Shown here piece by piece: positions 16,443 through 24,600 of a DNA stretch of 64,000 nt (positions within the stretch are counted from its first letter, which is position 1; every line of letters begins with the position of its first letter). Source of the stretch: Conyzicola nivalis_A (GTDB lineage Bacteria; Actinomycetota; Actinomycetes; Actinomycetales; Microbacteriaceae); NCBI RefSeq assembly GCF_040548875.1, contig NZ_JBEPSJ010000001.1, positions 186,001 through 250,000 on the forward strand, given 5' to 3'. The translations under genes were made by a program, and so were the position numbers. Below the pieces are notes generated by a model. That model was given only the letters and a program-made list of their open reading frames with translations. It searched no databases and was not told the DNA's origin.

Positions 16443-17174
16443 ATGACCATCGCACTCGCCGGCACCCTCCTGGTGCTCGCCCTGATCGACTCCACCAGCT
16501 TCGGCACTCTCGTGATCCCGCTCTGGCTTCTCGCGACGCCCGGCAGGCTCCGCGTCGGCCGGGTACTGGTGTTCCTCGCCACTGTCGCGGTGTTCTACTT
16601 CGCGGTCGGACTGGCGATCCTCTGGGGCGCCGGCTGGGCGTTCGAGAGCATCGCCGCCGCGGTCGCCTCCCCGTTCGGCACGGTGATCCTGCTCGCCGTC
16701 GGCATCGGACTCATCGTGTGGAGCTACGCGCTCGAGAAGCAGGCGAAGCGGCAGAAGGCCGAGGGGGTCGTCGTCTCCGGCCGGGCCCGACGCTGGCGCG
16801 AGCGTGCCGTCGGCGACGCGGGAGGCGGCGTCGGGTCTCTCGTCGCCCTCGCGCTCACCGCGACCACGATCGAGCTGGGCAGCATGCTGCCCTACCTCGG
16901 CGCGATCGGAGCGATCACCGCGAGCGGGCTCGAGTGGCCGACCACCGCCGTCGTTCTCGGCGGATACTGCGTCGTGATGGTGCTCCCGGCGCTGGTGCTG
17001 CTCGTCGCCCGGGTCGCGGGGGCCGGACGCATCGAGCCGGCGTTGCAGCGGCTCGAGGCCTGGCTCACCCGCAACGCGAGCGAGACGCTGTCGTGGATCG
17101 TGGGCATCCTCGGCGTGCTGCTCGTCGTGCGGGCCGTGCAGGGCGGCGTGCTGGGGATACTGCCCTTCGGCTGA
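16443..17174 (+). CDS. GAP/Sap-family membrane protein (LysE-like)
   Basis: A 243-aa membrane protein with six predicted helices in two groups of three, separated by a charged cytoplasmic loop (residues 95-125, rich in Lys and Arg). The sequence resembles the actinobacterial GAP or Sap family, a LysE-like group best known from lipid export in mycobacteria. Its first helix carries ALIDSTSFGTLVIPLWLL, the conserved family N-terminus. Transported substrate is unknown. It is monocistronic and divergent from the two-component operon, with a leaderless-type promoter. About 80 nt after its stop contain no feature. Confidence 0.7.
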   Translation: MTIALAGTLLVLALIDSTSFGTLVIPLWLLATPGRLRVGRVLVFLATVAVFYFAVGLAILWGAGWAFESIAAAVASPFGTVILLAVGIGLIVWSYALEKQAKRQKAEGVVVSGRARRWRERAVGDAGGGVGSLVALALTATTIELGSMLPYLGAIGAITASGLEWPTTAVVLGGYCVVMVLPALVLLVARVAGAGRIEPALQRLEAWLTRNASETLSWIVGILGVLLVVRAVQGGVLGILPFG

Positions 17175-17257
17175 GACGTCGGCCGAGGCATCCGCTCGTC
17201 TGTTCGTCTCCTCATCCGCTCGTCCGCTCGAGCGCCTCGACGGACCGGAGGCGACCG

Positions 17258-18046
17258 CTACGACCCGAGCTTCGCCAGCACGGCGTCGTGCAGGATGCCG
17301 TTCGTGGCGAGAGCGCTGCCGTGCCAGGGACCGGGCTCGCCGTCGACCGAGGTGAAGGTACCGCCTGCCTCCTGCACGATCGGGATGAGCGCGGCCATAT
17401 CGTAGGGCTTGAGGTCGAACTCGCCGACGATGTCGATCGAGCCCTCGGCGAGCAGCATGTACGGCCACATGTCGCCGATGGCGCGGGCCCGCCACACGCT
17501 GCGCGAGAGGGCGAGCACCGAGTCGAGCCGGCCGGCGTCGTCCCACCCGGTGATGCTGTTGTAGCTGAGCGCCGCGTTCTCGAGCGAGTCGATGCCGCTC
17601 ACGCGGATGCGCTTCGCCTCCTCACCGTGCGCCTGCGCCCAGGCGCCGTGGCCGGTGGCCGCCCACCAGCGCTTGCCGAGGGCGGGGGAGCTGACGACGC
17701 CGACCACGGGGACGCCGTCGATGGCGAGGGAGATGAGCGTGCCCCAGATCGGGACGCCGCGCAGGAAGTTCGTCGTGCCGTCGATCGGGTCGATGATCCA
17801 CTGCCGCGACCCGGTGCCCTCCGTTCCGTACTCCTCGCCGAGGATGGAGTCGTCGGGGCGGGCGGCCAGGATGCCGTTGCGGATGGAGCGCTCGACGGCT
17901 TGGTCGGCGTCGGTGACCGGGGTGCGGTCGGGCTTGGTGGTGACGACCAGGTCGAGCGCGGTGAAGCGGTCGAGCGAGATGAGGTCGGCCTCGCCGGCCA
18001 GCGCGAGCGCCAGTGCGAGGTCGTCTGCCGGGGTATAGGTCGTCAT
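17258..18046 (-). CDS. hisN: Histidinol-phosphatase, inositol monophosphatase family
   Basis: A 262-aa IMPase-fold phosphatase that matches the actinobacterial HisN group, the last but one step of histidine synthesis. Metal-binding motifs are GEEYG (about residue 70), WIIDPIDGTTNFLRGVP with the DPIDGT signature, and the C-terminal DLKPYDMAALIPIVQEAGG. It is the last gene of aroA-rsgA-hisN, 12 nt after rsgA. Closely related enzymes hydrolyse inositol phosphates, so the substrate is inferred from family and gene order. Confidence 0.8.
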   Translation of the reverse strand: MTTYTPADDLALALALAGEADLISLDRFTALDLVVTTKPDRTPVTDADQAVERSIRNGILAARPDDSILGEEYGTEGTGSRQWIIDPIDGTTNFLRGVPIWGTLISLAIDGVPVVGVVSSPALGKRWWAATGHGAWAQAHGEEAKRIRVSGIDSLENAALSYNSITGWDDAGRLDSVLALSRSVWRARAIGDMWPYMLLAEGSIDIVGEFDLKPYDMAALIPIVQEAGGTFTSVDGEPGPWHGSALATNGILHDAVLAKLGS

Positions 18047-18058
18047 GGTGCTGCCTTC

Positions 18059-19093
18059 CTAAGCGGCGAGGGTGGTGAGGAGACGCTGCAGGCTGTCGAG
18101 CCTGAGCTTGCCGATCTCGCCGAGGTCGCCCGCCTCCACGCGTTCGACGATGGCGCAGTCGGGGGAGTCGGGCAGGTGGGTGCAGCCCCGAGGACACTGC
18201 AGCGAGAGCTCGGCGAGGTCGGTGAAGGACTTCAGGATGTTCGCCGGATCGACGTGACCCAGCCCGAACGACCTGACGCCGGGGGTGTCGACGATCCAGC
18301 CGCTGCCGATGCGCAGCGACACCGTCGACGACGAAGTGTGGCGGCCGCGACCGGTCACGTCGTTGACCCGGCCGACGGCGCGGTTGGCGTCGGGGAGCAG
18401 CGCGTTGACGAGGGTGGACTTGCCCACTCCGGAGTGTCCGACCGCGACCGTGGTGTGCCCCTGCAGGGCCTCCGAGATCTCGTCGATCGGGAAGTCGTCG
18501 TCGCGGCTCTCGAAGATGCGGAACTCGAGCCCGGCGAAGTTGGCGAGAAACTCGCTCGGGTCGGCCAGGTCGGTCTTCGTGATGCAGAGGATGGGCGTGA
18601 TGCCGGCGTCGAACGCCGCCACGAGGTAGCGGTCGACCAGGCGCGTGCGCGGCTCGGGGTTCGCCGCGGCCACCACGATGAGCATCTGGTCGGCGTTGGC
18701 GACGATGATGCGCTCGACGGCGTCGGTGTCGTCGGCGCTGCGGCGCAGCAGCGTCGCGCGCGGCTGAATGCGCACGATGCGCGAGAGGCTGCCCTCGTCG
18801 CCCGAGGTGTCGCCGACCAGCTCGACCCAGTCGCCGGTGACGACCGACTTCTTGCCGAGCTCCCGTGCCCGGGTGGCGACGAGCTGGCGTTCCTCTTCCG
18901 TGTTCTCGGCGACCCAGACGCCGTAGCGTCCCCGGTCGACACTGAACACGCGGCCGCTGACGGCGTTCTTGTGCTCGGGCCGGATCTTGCTGCGGGGCTT
19001 GTTCGCCTTGGGATTGGGGCGCACGCGAATGGATGATTCGTCGTACTCGGCGTAGGCGCCGTCGTCTTCGTCGGGGTCGGACAACCAGCTCAT
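18059..19093 (-). CDS. rsgA: Ribosome small subunit biogenesis GTPase RsgA
   Basis: RsgA checks late 30S subunit assembly using GTP hydrolysis. The 344-aa protein shows the circularly permuted GTPase order: G4 (ITKTDL) comes before G1 (GHSGVGKSTLVNALL) and G3 (DTPGVRSFG). An N-terminal OB-fold region (GRYGVWVAENTEEERQLVATRARELGKKSVVTGDW) and a C-terminal zinc-binding segment CPRGCTHLPDSPDC complete the family architecture. It begins 4 nt after aroA and is followed by hisN, an order common in actinobacteria. Confidence 0.94.
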   Translation of the reverse strand: MSWLSDPDEDDGAYAEYDESSIRVRPNPKANKPRSKIRPEHKNAVSGRVFSVDRGRYGVWVAENTEEERQLVATRARELGKKSVVTGDWVELVGDTSGDEGSLSRIVRIQPRATLLRRSADDTDAVERIIVANADQMLIVVAAANPEPRTRLVDRYLVAAFDAGITPILCITKTDLADPSEFLANFAGLEFRIFESRDDDFPIDEISEALQGHTTVAVGHSGVGKSTLVNALLPDANRAVGRVNDVTGRGRHTSSSTVSLRIGSGWIVDTPGVRSFGLGHVDPANILKSFTDLAELSLQCPRGCTHLPDSPDCAIVERVEAGDLGEIGKLRLDSLQRLLTTLAA

Positions 19094-19097
19094 AGAG

Positions 19098-20516
19098 TCA
19101 CAGCAGCAGGGTGTCGGTCGTCACGGTCGTGACGATCTCGTCGGGGTCGCGCACCAGGTCGGACCAGAGCCGGGGGAACTGCGGAAGGGTCTTCGCGGTG
19201 GTGCCGATGTCGTCGATGAGAACACCGTCGACGGCGAGCCCGATGATCGCGCCGGCCGTGGCCATGCGGTGGTCTTCGTAGCTGTGCCAGAGGGCGCCGG
19301 TCAGCGGTCGGGGTTCGATCGCGAGCCCGTCGTCGAGCTCGGCGACGGCGCCGCCGAGACCGTTGATCTCGGCGGCGAGGGCCGCGAGCCGGTCGGTCTC
19401 GTGCCCGCGGAGGTGGCCGATGCCGGTGATCCGGCTCGGCGAGCCCGCGAGGGCGGCGATGGCGACGATCGCCGGGGCGAGCTCGCCGCCGAGGGAGAGG
19501 TCGATGTCGACGCCGGGCAGCTCGGCTCCGCCGCGCACCCCGTCGCCGCCGTCGATCACGAGGGAGTCGCCGTCGCGCGTCGCTGTCGCGCCGAAGAGCG
19601 GCAGCAGCGTCTCGAGGTGCGCGCCGACCTGGGTGGTCGACCAGGGCCAGCCGCCGATCGACACGGTGCCGCCGGCGACGATCGCGGCAGCGAGGAAGGG
19701 TGCGGCGTTGGAGAGGTCGGGCTCGATGTCGACCTCGATGCCGCGGATCTCGGCGGACGGCACGACCCAGACGCCCGGCTCGGGGCTCTCGACCACGACG
19801 CCCCGTGCCGCGAGCGTGGCTATGGTCATCTCGATGTGCGGCATGCTCGGCAGCGACTCGCCGGTGTGACGGAGGGTGAGGCCCTCGGTGAACCGCGGCG
19901 CCGCGAGCAGCAGCCCTGAGACGAACTGGCTCGACGCCGAGGCGTCGATCGACAGCTCGCCGCCGGCGACGCTGCCCGTGCCGTAGAGGCTGAACGGCAG
20001 CGAACCCCGGCCGTCGTCGTTGACGTCGACGCCGAGCCCGCGCAGCGATTCGACCGTCGTTCGCATGGGACGGCGGCGGGCGCTCTCGTCGCCGTCGAAG
20101 GCGACCGGGCCGAGGGCGAGAGCCGCGACGGGCGGGAGGAAGCGCATCACCGTGCCGGCGAGACCGCACTCGATGGACGTGCCGCCGAGCAGCTCGGCCG
20201 GGGTGATCCGCAGGTCGGGGCCGAAGCCGCCGTCGCCGGGCACCTCCTCGATGATCGTGCCGAGCGCGCGCAGCGCCTCGATCATCAGCGCGGTGTCGCG
20301 CGAGTGCAGTGGAGCGCGCAGCAGCGACGGGCCGCTCGCGAGGGCCGAGAGCACCAGCTCGCGGTTGGTCAGGCTCTTCGAGCCGGGCAGTCGCACCGAC
20401 GTCGCGAGGGCGCGCTGCGCCACGGGCGCGCGCCACGGCCCCGGGTCGTCGCCCACGACGAGGGTGTCGTCGTCGTAGGGGCTGAACTCTGGCTTGGAAT
20501 ACTTGGATACCAACAT
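19098..20516 (-). CDS. aroA: 3-phosphoshikimate 1-carboxyvinyltransferase (EPSP synthase)
   Basis: EPSP synthase joins phosphoenolpyruvate to shikimate 3-phosphate in the aromatic amino acid pathway. The 472-aa protein has the two-domain fold with LPGSKSLTNRELVLSALASG at residues 43-62, AGTVMRFLPPVAAL, ARRRPMRTTVESLRGLG and the C-terminal EDHRMATAGAIIGLAV. An N-terminal extension of about 40 residues precedes the fold. The ATG at 20516 follows a possible -10 TACTCT by 8 nt. The gene is divergent from sigH; its start codon lies within the SigR-type promoter of that gene, so the two transcripts overlap at their 5' ends. Confidence 0.95.
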   Translation of the reverse strand: MLVSKYSKPEFSPYDDDTLVVGDDPGPWRAPVAQRALATSVRLPGSKSLTNRELVLSALASGPSLLRAPLHSRDTALMIEALRALGTIIEEVPGDGGFGPDLRITPAELLGGTSIECGLAGTVMRFLPPVAALALGPVAFDGDESARRRPMRTTVESLRGLGVDVNDDGRGSLPFSLYGTGSVAGGELSIDASASSQFVSGLLLAAPRFTEGLTLRHTGESLPSMPHIEMTIATLAARGVVVESPEPGVWVVPSAEIRGIEVDIEPDLSNAAPFLAAAIVAGGTVSIGGWPWSTTQVGAHLETLLPLFGATATRDGDSLVIDGGDGVRGGAELPGVDIDLSLGGELAPAIVAIAALAGSPSRITGIGHLRGHETDRLAALAAEINGLGGAVAELDDGLAIEPRPLTGALWHSYEDHRMATAGAIIGLAVDGVLIDDIGTTAKTLPQFPRLWSDLVRDPDEIVTTVTTDTLLL

Positions 20517-20521
20517 CGGTT
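20496..20521 (+). promoter_or_regulatory. SigH/SigR-type promoter of the sigma factor gene
   Basis: GGAAT (20496-20500), exactly 18 nt, then GTT (20519-20521). This is the Streptomyces SigR consensus GGAAT-N18-GTT. It points toward sigH and implies autoregulation on thiol-oxidative stress. The -35 half is inside the first codons of the divergent aroA. Confidence 0.8.
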
Positions 20522-20524
20522 ACC

Positions 20525-20530
20525 AGAGTA
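20525..20530 (-). promoter_or_regulatory. -10 element of aroA
   Basis: TACTCT on the minus strand, 8 nt before the aroA ATG at 20516. It lies just beyond the start region of the SigR-type promoter, so polymerases at the two sites should compete. Confidence 0.4.
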
Positions 20531-20611
20531 TCGGCTGTTCGGGCCGAGTGAATGGAGACACTGGTATGACGGTGCTTATGGAGACTCGGGAGAGTACCGC
20601 TCTCGACAACC

Positions 20612-20617
20612 TAGAAT
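20612..20617 (+). promoter_or_regulatory. Second, leaderless-type promoter for the sigma factor
   Basis: TAGAAT, 8 nt before the ATG at 20626. This would give a shorter protein than transcripts starting at the upstream SigR-type promoter. Confidence 0.45.
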
Positions 20618-20625
20618 TGTCCCTG

Positions 20626-21285
20626 ATGACTACCGAGACCCCAGAATCGTCGATTCCAGAAGAGCCGGCCGACGGCGAGCAGGCAGACTCAGTCGAGCCC
20701 GTCGCCGACGTTCGAGCCCTCTTCGAGGAGCAGGCCCTGCAGTACATGGACCAGCTCTACGCGGCCGCGATGCGCATGACCAAGAACCCCTCCGACGCTG
20801 CCGACCTCGTGCAGGAGACCTTCGTGAAGGCCTACACGGCGTTCGGGCAGTTTCAGCAGGGAACGAACCTGAAGGCCTGGCTGTACCGCATCCAGACCAA
20901 CACGTTCATCAACAACTACCGCAAGAACCAGCGCAACCCGTACCAGGGCACGATCGACGATCTCGAAGACTGGCAGCTCGGCGGCGCCGAGTCCGTCACC
21001 CAGCACACGTCGACCCGCTCGGCCGAGGCCGAGGCGATCGACCACCTCCCCGACAGCGCTGTCAAGGACGCACTCCAGTCGATTCCCGAAGACTTCCGCC
21101 TCGCGGTGTACTTCGCCGACGTCGAAGGCTTCTCCTACCAGGAGATCGCCGACATTATGAAGACCCCCGTCGGAACCGTCATGAGCCGCCTCCACCGCGG
21201 CCGACGCCTCCTTCGGGGCCTACTTGCTGAATACGCGAGCGACCGAGGAATCGTCGCCGCGCCTGCCACTGGGAGAACGAAATGA
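20626..21285 (+). CDS. sigH: ECF sigma factor SigH/SigR
   Basis: A 219-aa ECF sigma factor of the SigH/SigR group that controls the thiol-oxidative and heat stress response. Region 2 is EEQALQYMDQLYAAAMRMTKNPSDAADLVQETFVKAYTAF, with AWLYRIQTNTFINNYRK after it; region 4 is IPEDFRLAVYFADVEGFSYQEIADIMKTPVGTVMSRLHRGRRLL. The ATG at 20626 gives a normal length. Transcripts from the SigR-type promoter could also use ATG 20566, preceded by GGAGACACTGGT, adding 20 residues. The anti-sigma gene follows with a 4-nt overlap. Confidence 0.94.
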   Translation: MTTETPESSIPEEPADGEQADSVEPVADVRALFEEQALQYMDQLYAAAMRMTKNPSDAADLVQETFVKAYTAFGQFQQGTNLKAWLYRIQTNTFINNYRKNQRNPYQGTIDDLEDWQLGGAESVTQHTSTRSAEAEAIDHLPDSAVKDALQSIPEDFRLAVYFADVEGFSYQEIADIMKTPVGTVMSRLHRGRRLLRGLLAEYASDRGIVAAPATGRTK

Positions 21286-21524
21286 CCGACTGCGGTTGCG
21301 ACAAGGCGAAAGCCGAACTCGAGGAATACATCCACAACGAGCTGACCAAGGGCGAGGCGGCTGACATCGCCGACCACATGGCCACCTGCACCGACTGCTC
21401 CGGCGAGCACCTCGTCGGCCTCACCCTCACCGCAAAGGTGCGCGAGGCGTGCAACGAGAAGGCGCCGGCCGACCTGCGCGCCGACGTGCTGCTCAAGCTG
21501 CGCGAGATCCAGGCGACTCGCTAG
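21282..21524 (+). CDS. rsrA: Zinc-binding anti-sigma factor (RsrA/RshA-like)
   Basis: An 80-aa redox-sensing anti-sigma factor that should hold SigH/SigR inactive until its cysteines are oxidised. The zinc motif of the family, His-x3-Cys-x2-Cys, is H32-MAT-C36-TD-C39. Extra cysteines are at C4 and C6, where RsrA also has N-terminal cysteines, and at C56. Length is close to RshA and a little shorter than RsrA. The start ATG overlaps the sigma stop (ATGA), so the two proteins are made in a fixed ratio. The 120 nt after it hold tandem repeats and a strong terminator. Confidence 0.92.
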   Translation: MTDCGCDKAKAELEEYIHNELTKGEAADIADHMATCTDCSGEHLVGLTLTAKVREACNEKAPADLRADVLLKLREIQATR

Positions 21525-21526
21525 TA

Positions 21527-21595
21527 CCGACCGGCAATCGAGGCCGACCGGCGATCGAGGCCGACCGGCGATCGAGCCCGACCGGTAAATCGAGC
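21527..21595. repeat. Four tandem 17-bp repeats
   Basis: Units of CCGACCGGCGATCGAGG, starting at 21527, 21544 and 21561, differ from each other by one base; a fourth degenerate copy with a 2-nt insertion starts at 21578 and merges with the palindrome at 21589. They fill the space between the anti-sigma stop and the terminator. Confidence 0.85.
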
Positions 21596-21623
21596 CTGTC
21601 GAGATGATCTCGACAGGCTCGAT
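21589..21623. terminator. Perfect 17-bp palindrome, bidirectional terminator
   Basis: ATCGAGCCTGTCGAGAT, one central G, and its exact reverse complement. It sits between convergent sigH-rsrA and kgd, 22 nt from the kgd stop. Its core GAGCCTGTCGA is shared with the repeats at 41595 and 55836. Confidence 0.8.
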
Positions 21624-21644
21624 CCGTGCGGGTGTTCGCGAGTG

Positions 21645-24600
21645 CTACAGAGTCAGCGCCTTGTCGATCAAGGCCACCTGCTCGAGGCCGCTGCGCTTGT
21701 TCGATCCGGTCGCGGGCGACGCGGATGCGGGGCGCGACGACACCTTGATGGTGCGTCCGTCGAGGTACTTCACCAGCTCGAGCGAGATGAACGGCCACGC
21801 GCCCTGGTTCTCGGGCTCGTCCTGCGTCCAGACGATGTCGGCGTCGGGGTATCCCGCCAGCACGGCATTGATCTCGGCGATCGGCAGCGGATAGAACTGC
21901 TCCATCCGCACGACCGCGATCGACTTCTCCTCGCGCTTGTCGAGCTCGGCGATGATGTCGTAGTAGATCTTGCCCGAGGTTAGAACCACGCGCTTGACCA
22001 TCGACTTGTCGACCACACGGCTGTCGTCGATCACGGGCAGGAACTTGCCGCTCGTGAAGTCGCCGATCTCACTCGTCGCGCCGCGCAGTCGCAGCATCGC
22101 CTTGGGGGTGAAGACCACGAGCGGGCGGCGCGGCCGGGCGTAGGCCTGGCGACGCAGCAGATGGAAGTACGACGCGGGCGTCGACGGCCGCGCGATCGTC
22201 ATGTTGTTCTCCGCGCACAGCTGGAGGAAACGCTCCATACGCGCGGACGAGTGGTCGGGGCCCTGTCCCTCGTAGCCGTGCGGGAGGAGGAGGACGACGC
22301 TGGAACGCTGTCCCCACTTCTGCTCGGCCGAGGAGATGAACTCGTCGATGACCGTCTGCGCGCCGTTTGCGAAATCGCCGAACTGGGCCTCCCAGAGCAC
22401 GAGGGCGTCTGGGCGCTCGACCGAGTACCCGTACTCGAAGCCGAGCGCGGCGTACTCGCTCAGCAGCGAGTCGTAGATCCAGAACCGACCCTGGCCGTCT
22501 TTCAGGTTGCCGAGCGGCAGCCACTCCTGGCCGTTCTGACGGTCGTGCAGCACCGCGTGACGCTGCACGAAGGTGCCGCGTCGGGTGTCCTGCCCGGCCA
22601 TGCGCACCGGAGTGCCCTCGACCAGGAGCGAGCCGAGCGCCAGAAGCTCGCCGAAGCCCCAGTCGACGGAGCCGGACCGGCTCATGTCGACGCGCTTCTT
22701 CAGCATCGCCTGCAGCTTCGGGTGCACGCTGAACCCGGCGGGCGGGTTGTTGTGTGCGTCTCCGATCAGCTGGATGACCTCTTCGCGCACTCCGGTGGAC
22801 TCCGGCTCTCCGGTGAGGTCCTCCTGCTGGGAGTCCGGGCGCTCGAGGTCGGAGACGGCGTTGTTGTCGCCCGTGATTACCGGGATCGAACCCGTCTGCG
22901 CCGCGTGGGTCTCCGCGAACGCCCGCTCGAGGCGGTCCTGGAAGTCCTGGTGGCTCGCCTCGTATTCCTCGGTGGTGATGTCGCCGCGTCCGACGAGACC
23001 CTCCACGTACAGGGTGCGCACGCTCCGCTTGGCCTCGATGAGGTTGTACATCAGCGGCTGGGTCATCGAGGGGTCGTCGCCCTCGTTGTGGCCGCGACGG
23101 CGGTACGAGACGAGGTCGATGACGACGTCGCGATGGAACTCCTGGCGGTAGGCCAGCGCGAGCTGCGCCACCCGCACTACGGCCTCCGGGTCGTCGCCGT
23201 TCACGTGGAAGACGGGGGCCTGGATGGTCTTGGCGACGTCGGTCGAGTAGATCGACGTGCGGCCCTCGCCGGGAGGGGTGGTGAACCCGACCTGGTTGTT
23301 GACCACGAGGTGGATCGTGCCGCCGGTGCGGTATCCGCGCAGCTGCGACATCTGCAGGATCTCGACGACGATGCCCTGTCCGGCCATCGCCGCGTCGCCG
23401 TGCACCATGACGGGCAGCACGCTGTAGCTGCCGATCGGGCGTCGGTCCTGCTTGGCACGCACGATTCCCTCGAGCACGCCGTCGACTGCCTCGAGGTGCG
23501 AGGGGTTCGCGGCGAGGTAGACGGGGATGGTCGTGCCGTCGGCGGCCGTGAAGGTGCCCTCGGTTCCGAGGTGGTACTTCACGTCGCCGGAGCCGTGGAC
23601 GGTGCGCGGGTCCTGGGTTCCCTCGAACTCGCGGAAGATCTGACCGTAGGTCTTTCCCGCGATGTTGGTGAGCACGTTCAGGCGGCCGCGGTGGGCCATG
23701 CCGATCGCGACCTCTTCGAGGCCGTCCTCTGCGGAGCCCTGCAGGATGGCGTCGAGCACCGCAATGGTCGACTCGCTGCCCTCGAGGCTGAAGCGCTTCT
23801 GGCCGACATACTTCGTCTGTAGGAAGGTCTCGAACGCCTCGGCCTCATTGAGCTTGCCGAGGATGCGCATCTGCTCGTCGTGGCCGGGCTTGGTGTACGG
23901 CATCTCGACGCGGTCCTGCATCCACTTGCGCTGGGCCGGGTCCTGGATGTGCATGTACTCGATGCCGACGGTGCGGCAGTAGGAGTCGCGCAGCAGACCG
24001 AGGATGTCGCGCAGCAGCGCCGAACGCTTGCCGCCGAAGCCGCCCGTGACGAACTCGCGGTCGAGGTCCCAGAAGGTGAGGCCGTGGCTCGCGATGTCGA
24101 GGTCGGGGTGGGTGCGCTGTACGTACTCGAGCGGGTCGACGTCGGCCATGAGGTGGCCGCGAACCCGGAACGAGTTGATCAGCTCCTGCACCCGTGCCGT
24201 CTTGTCGACGTTGTCGGCGACGTCGACGCTGATGTCCGAAGCCCAGTGGATCGGGTCGTAGGGGATGCGCAGGGCCGAGAAGATGCTCTCGTAGAAGTCG
24301 TGCTGGCCGATGAGGCGCTCGTGGATCTTCTTGAGGAACTCGCCGGAACCGGCGCCCTGGATGACCCGGTGGTCGTAGGTGCTCGTGAGGGTGATGGTCT
24401 TGCCGATGCCGAGTTCCGACAGCGTGCGCACGGAGGCGCCCTGGAACTCGGCCGGGTACTCGAGAGCGCCGGCGCCCACGATCGTTCCCGCGCCGCGCAT
24501 GAGGCGGGGCACAGAGTGCTCGGTGCCGATCCCGCCCGGGTTCGTGAGCGAGATGGTGTTGCCGGCGTAGTCGGCGCCGGTCAGCTTGTTGTTGCGTCCG

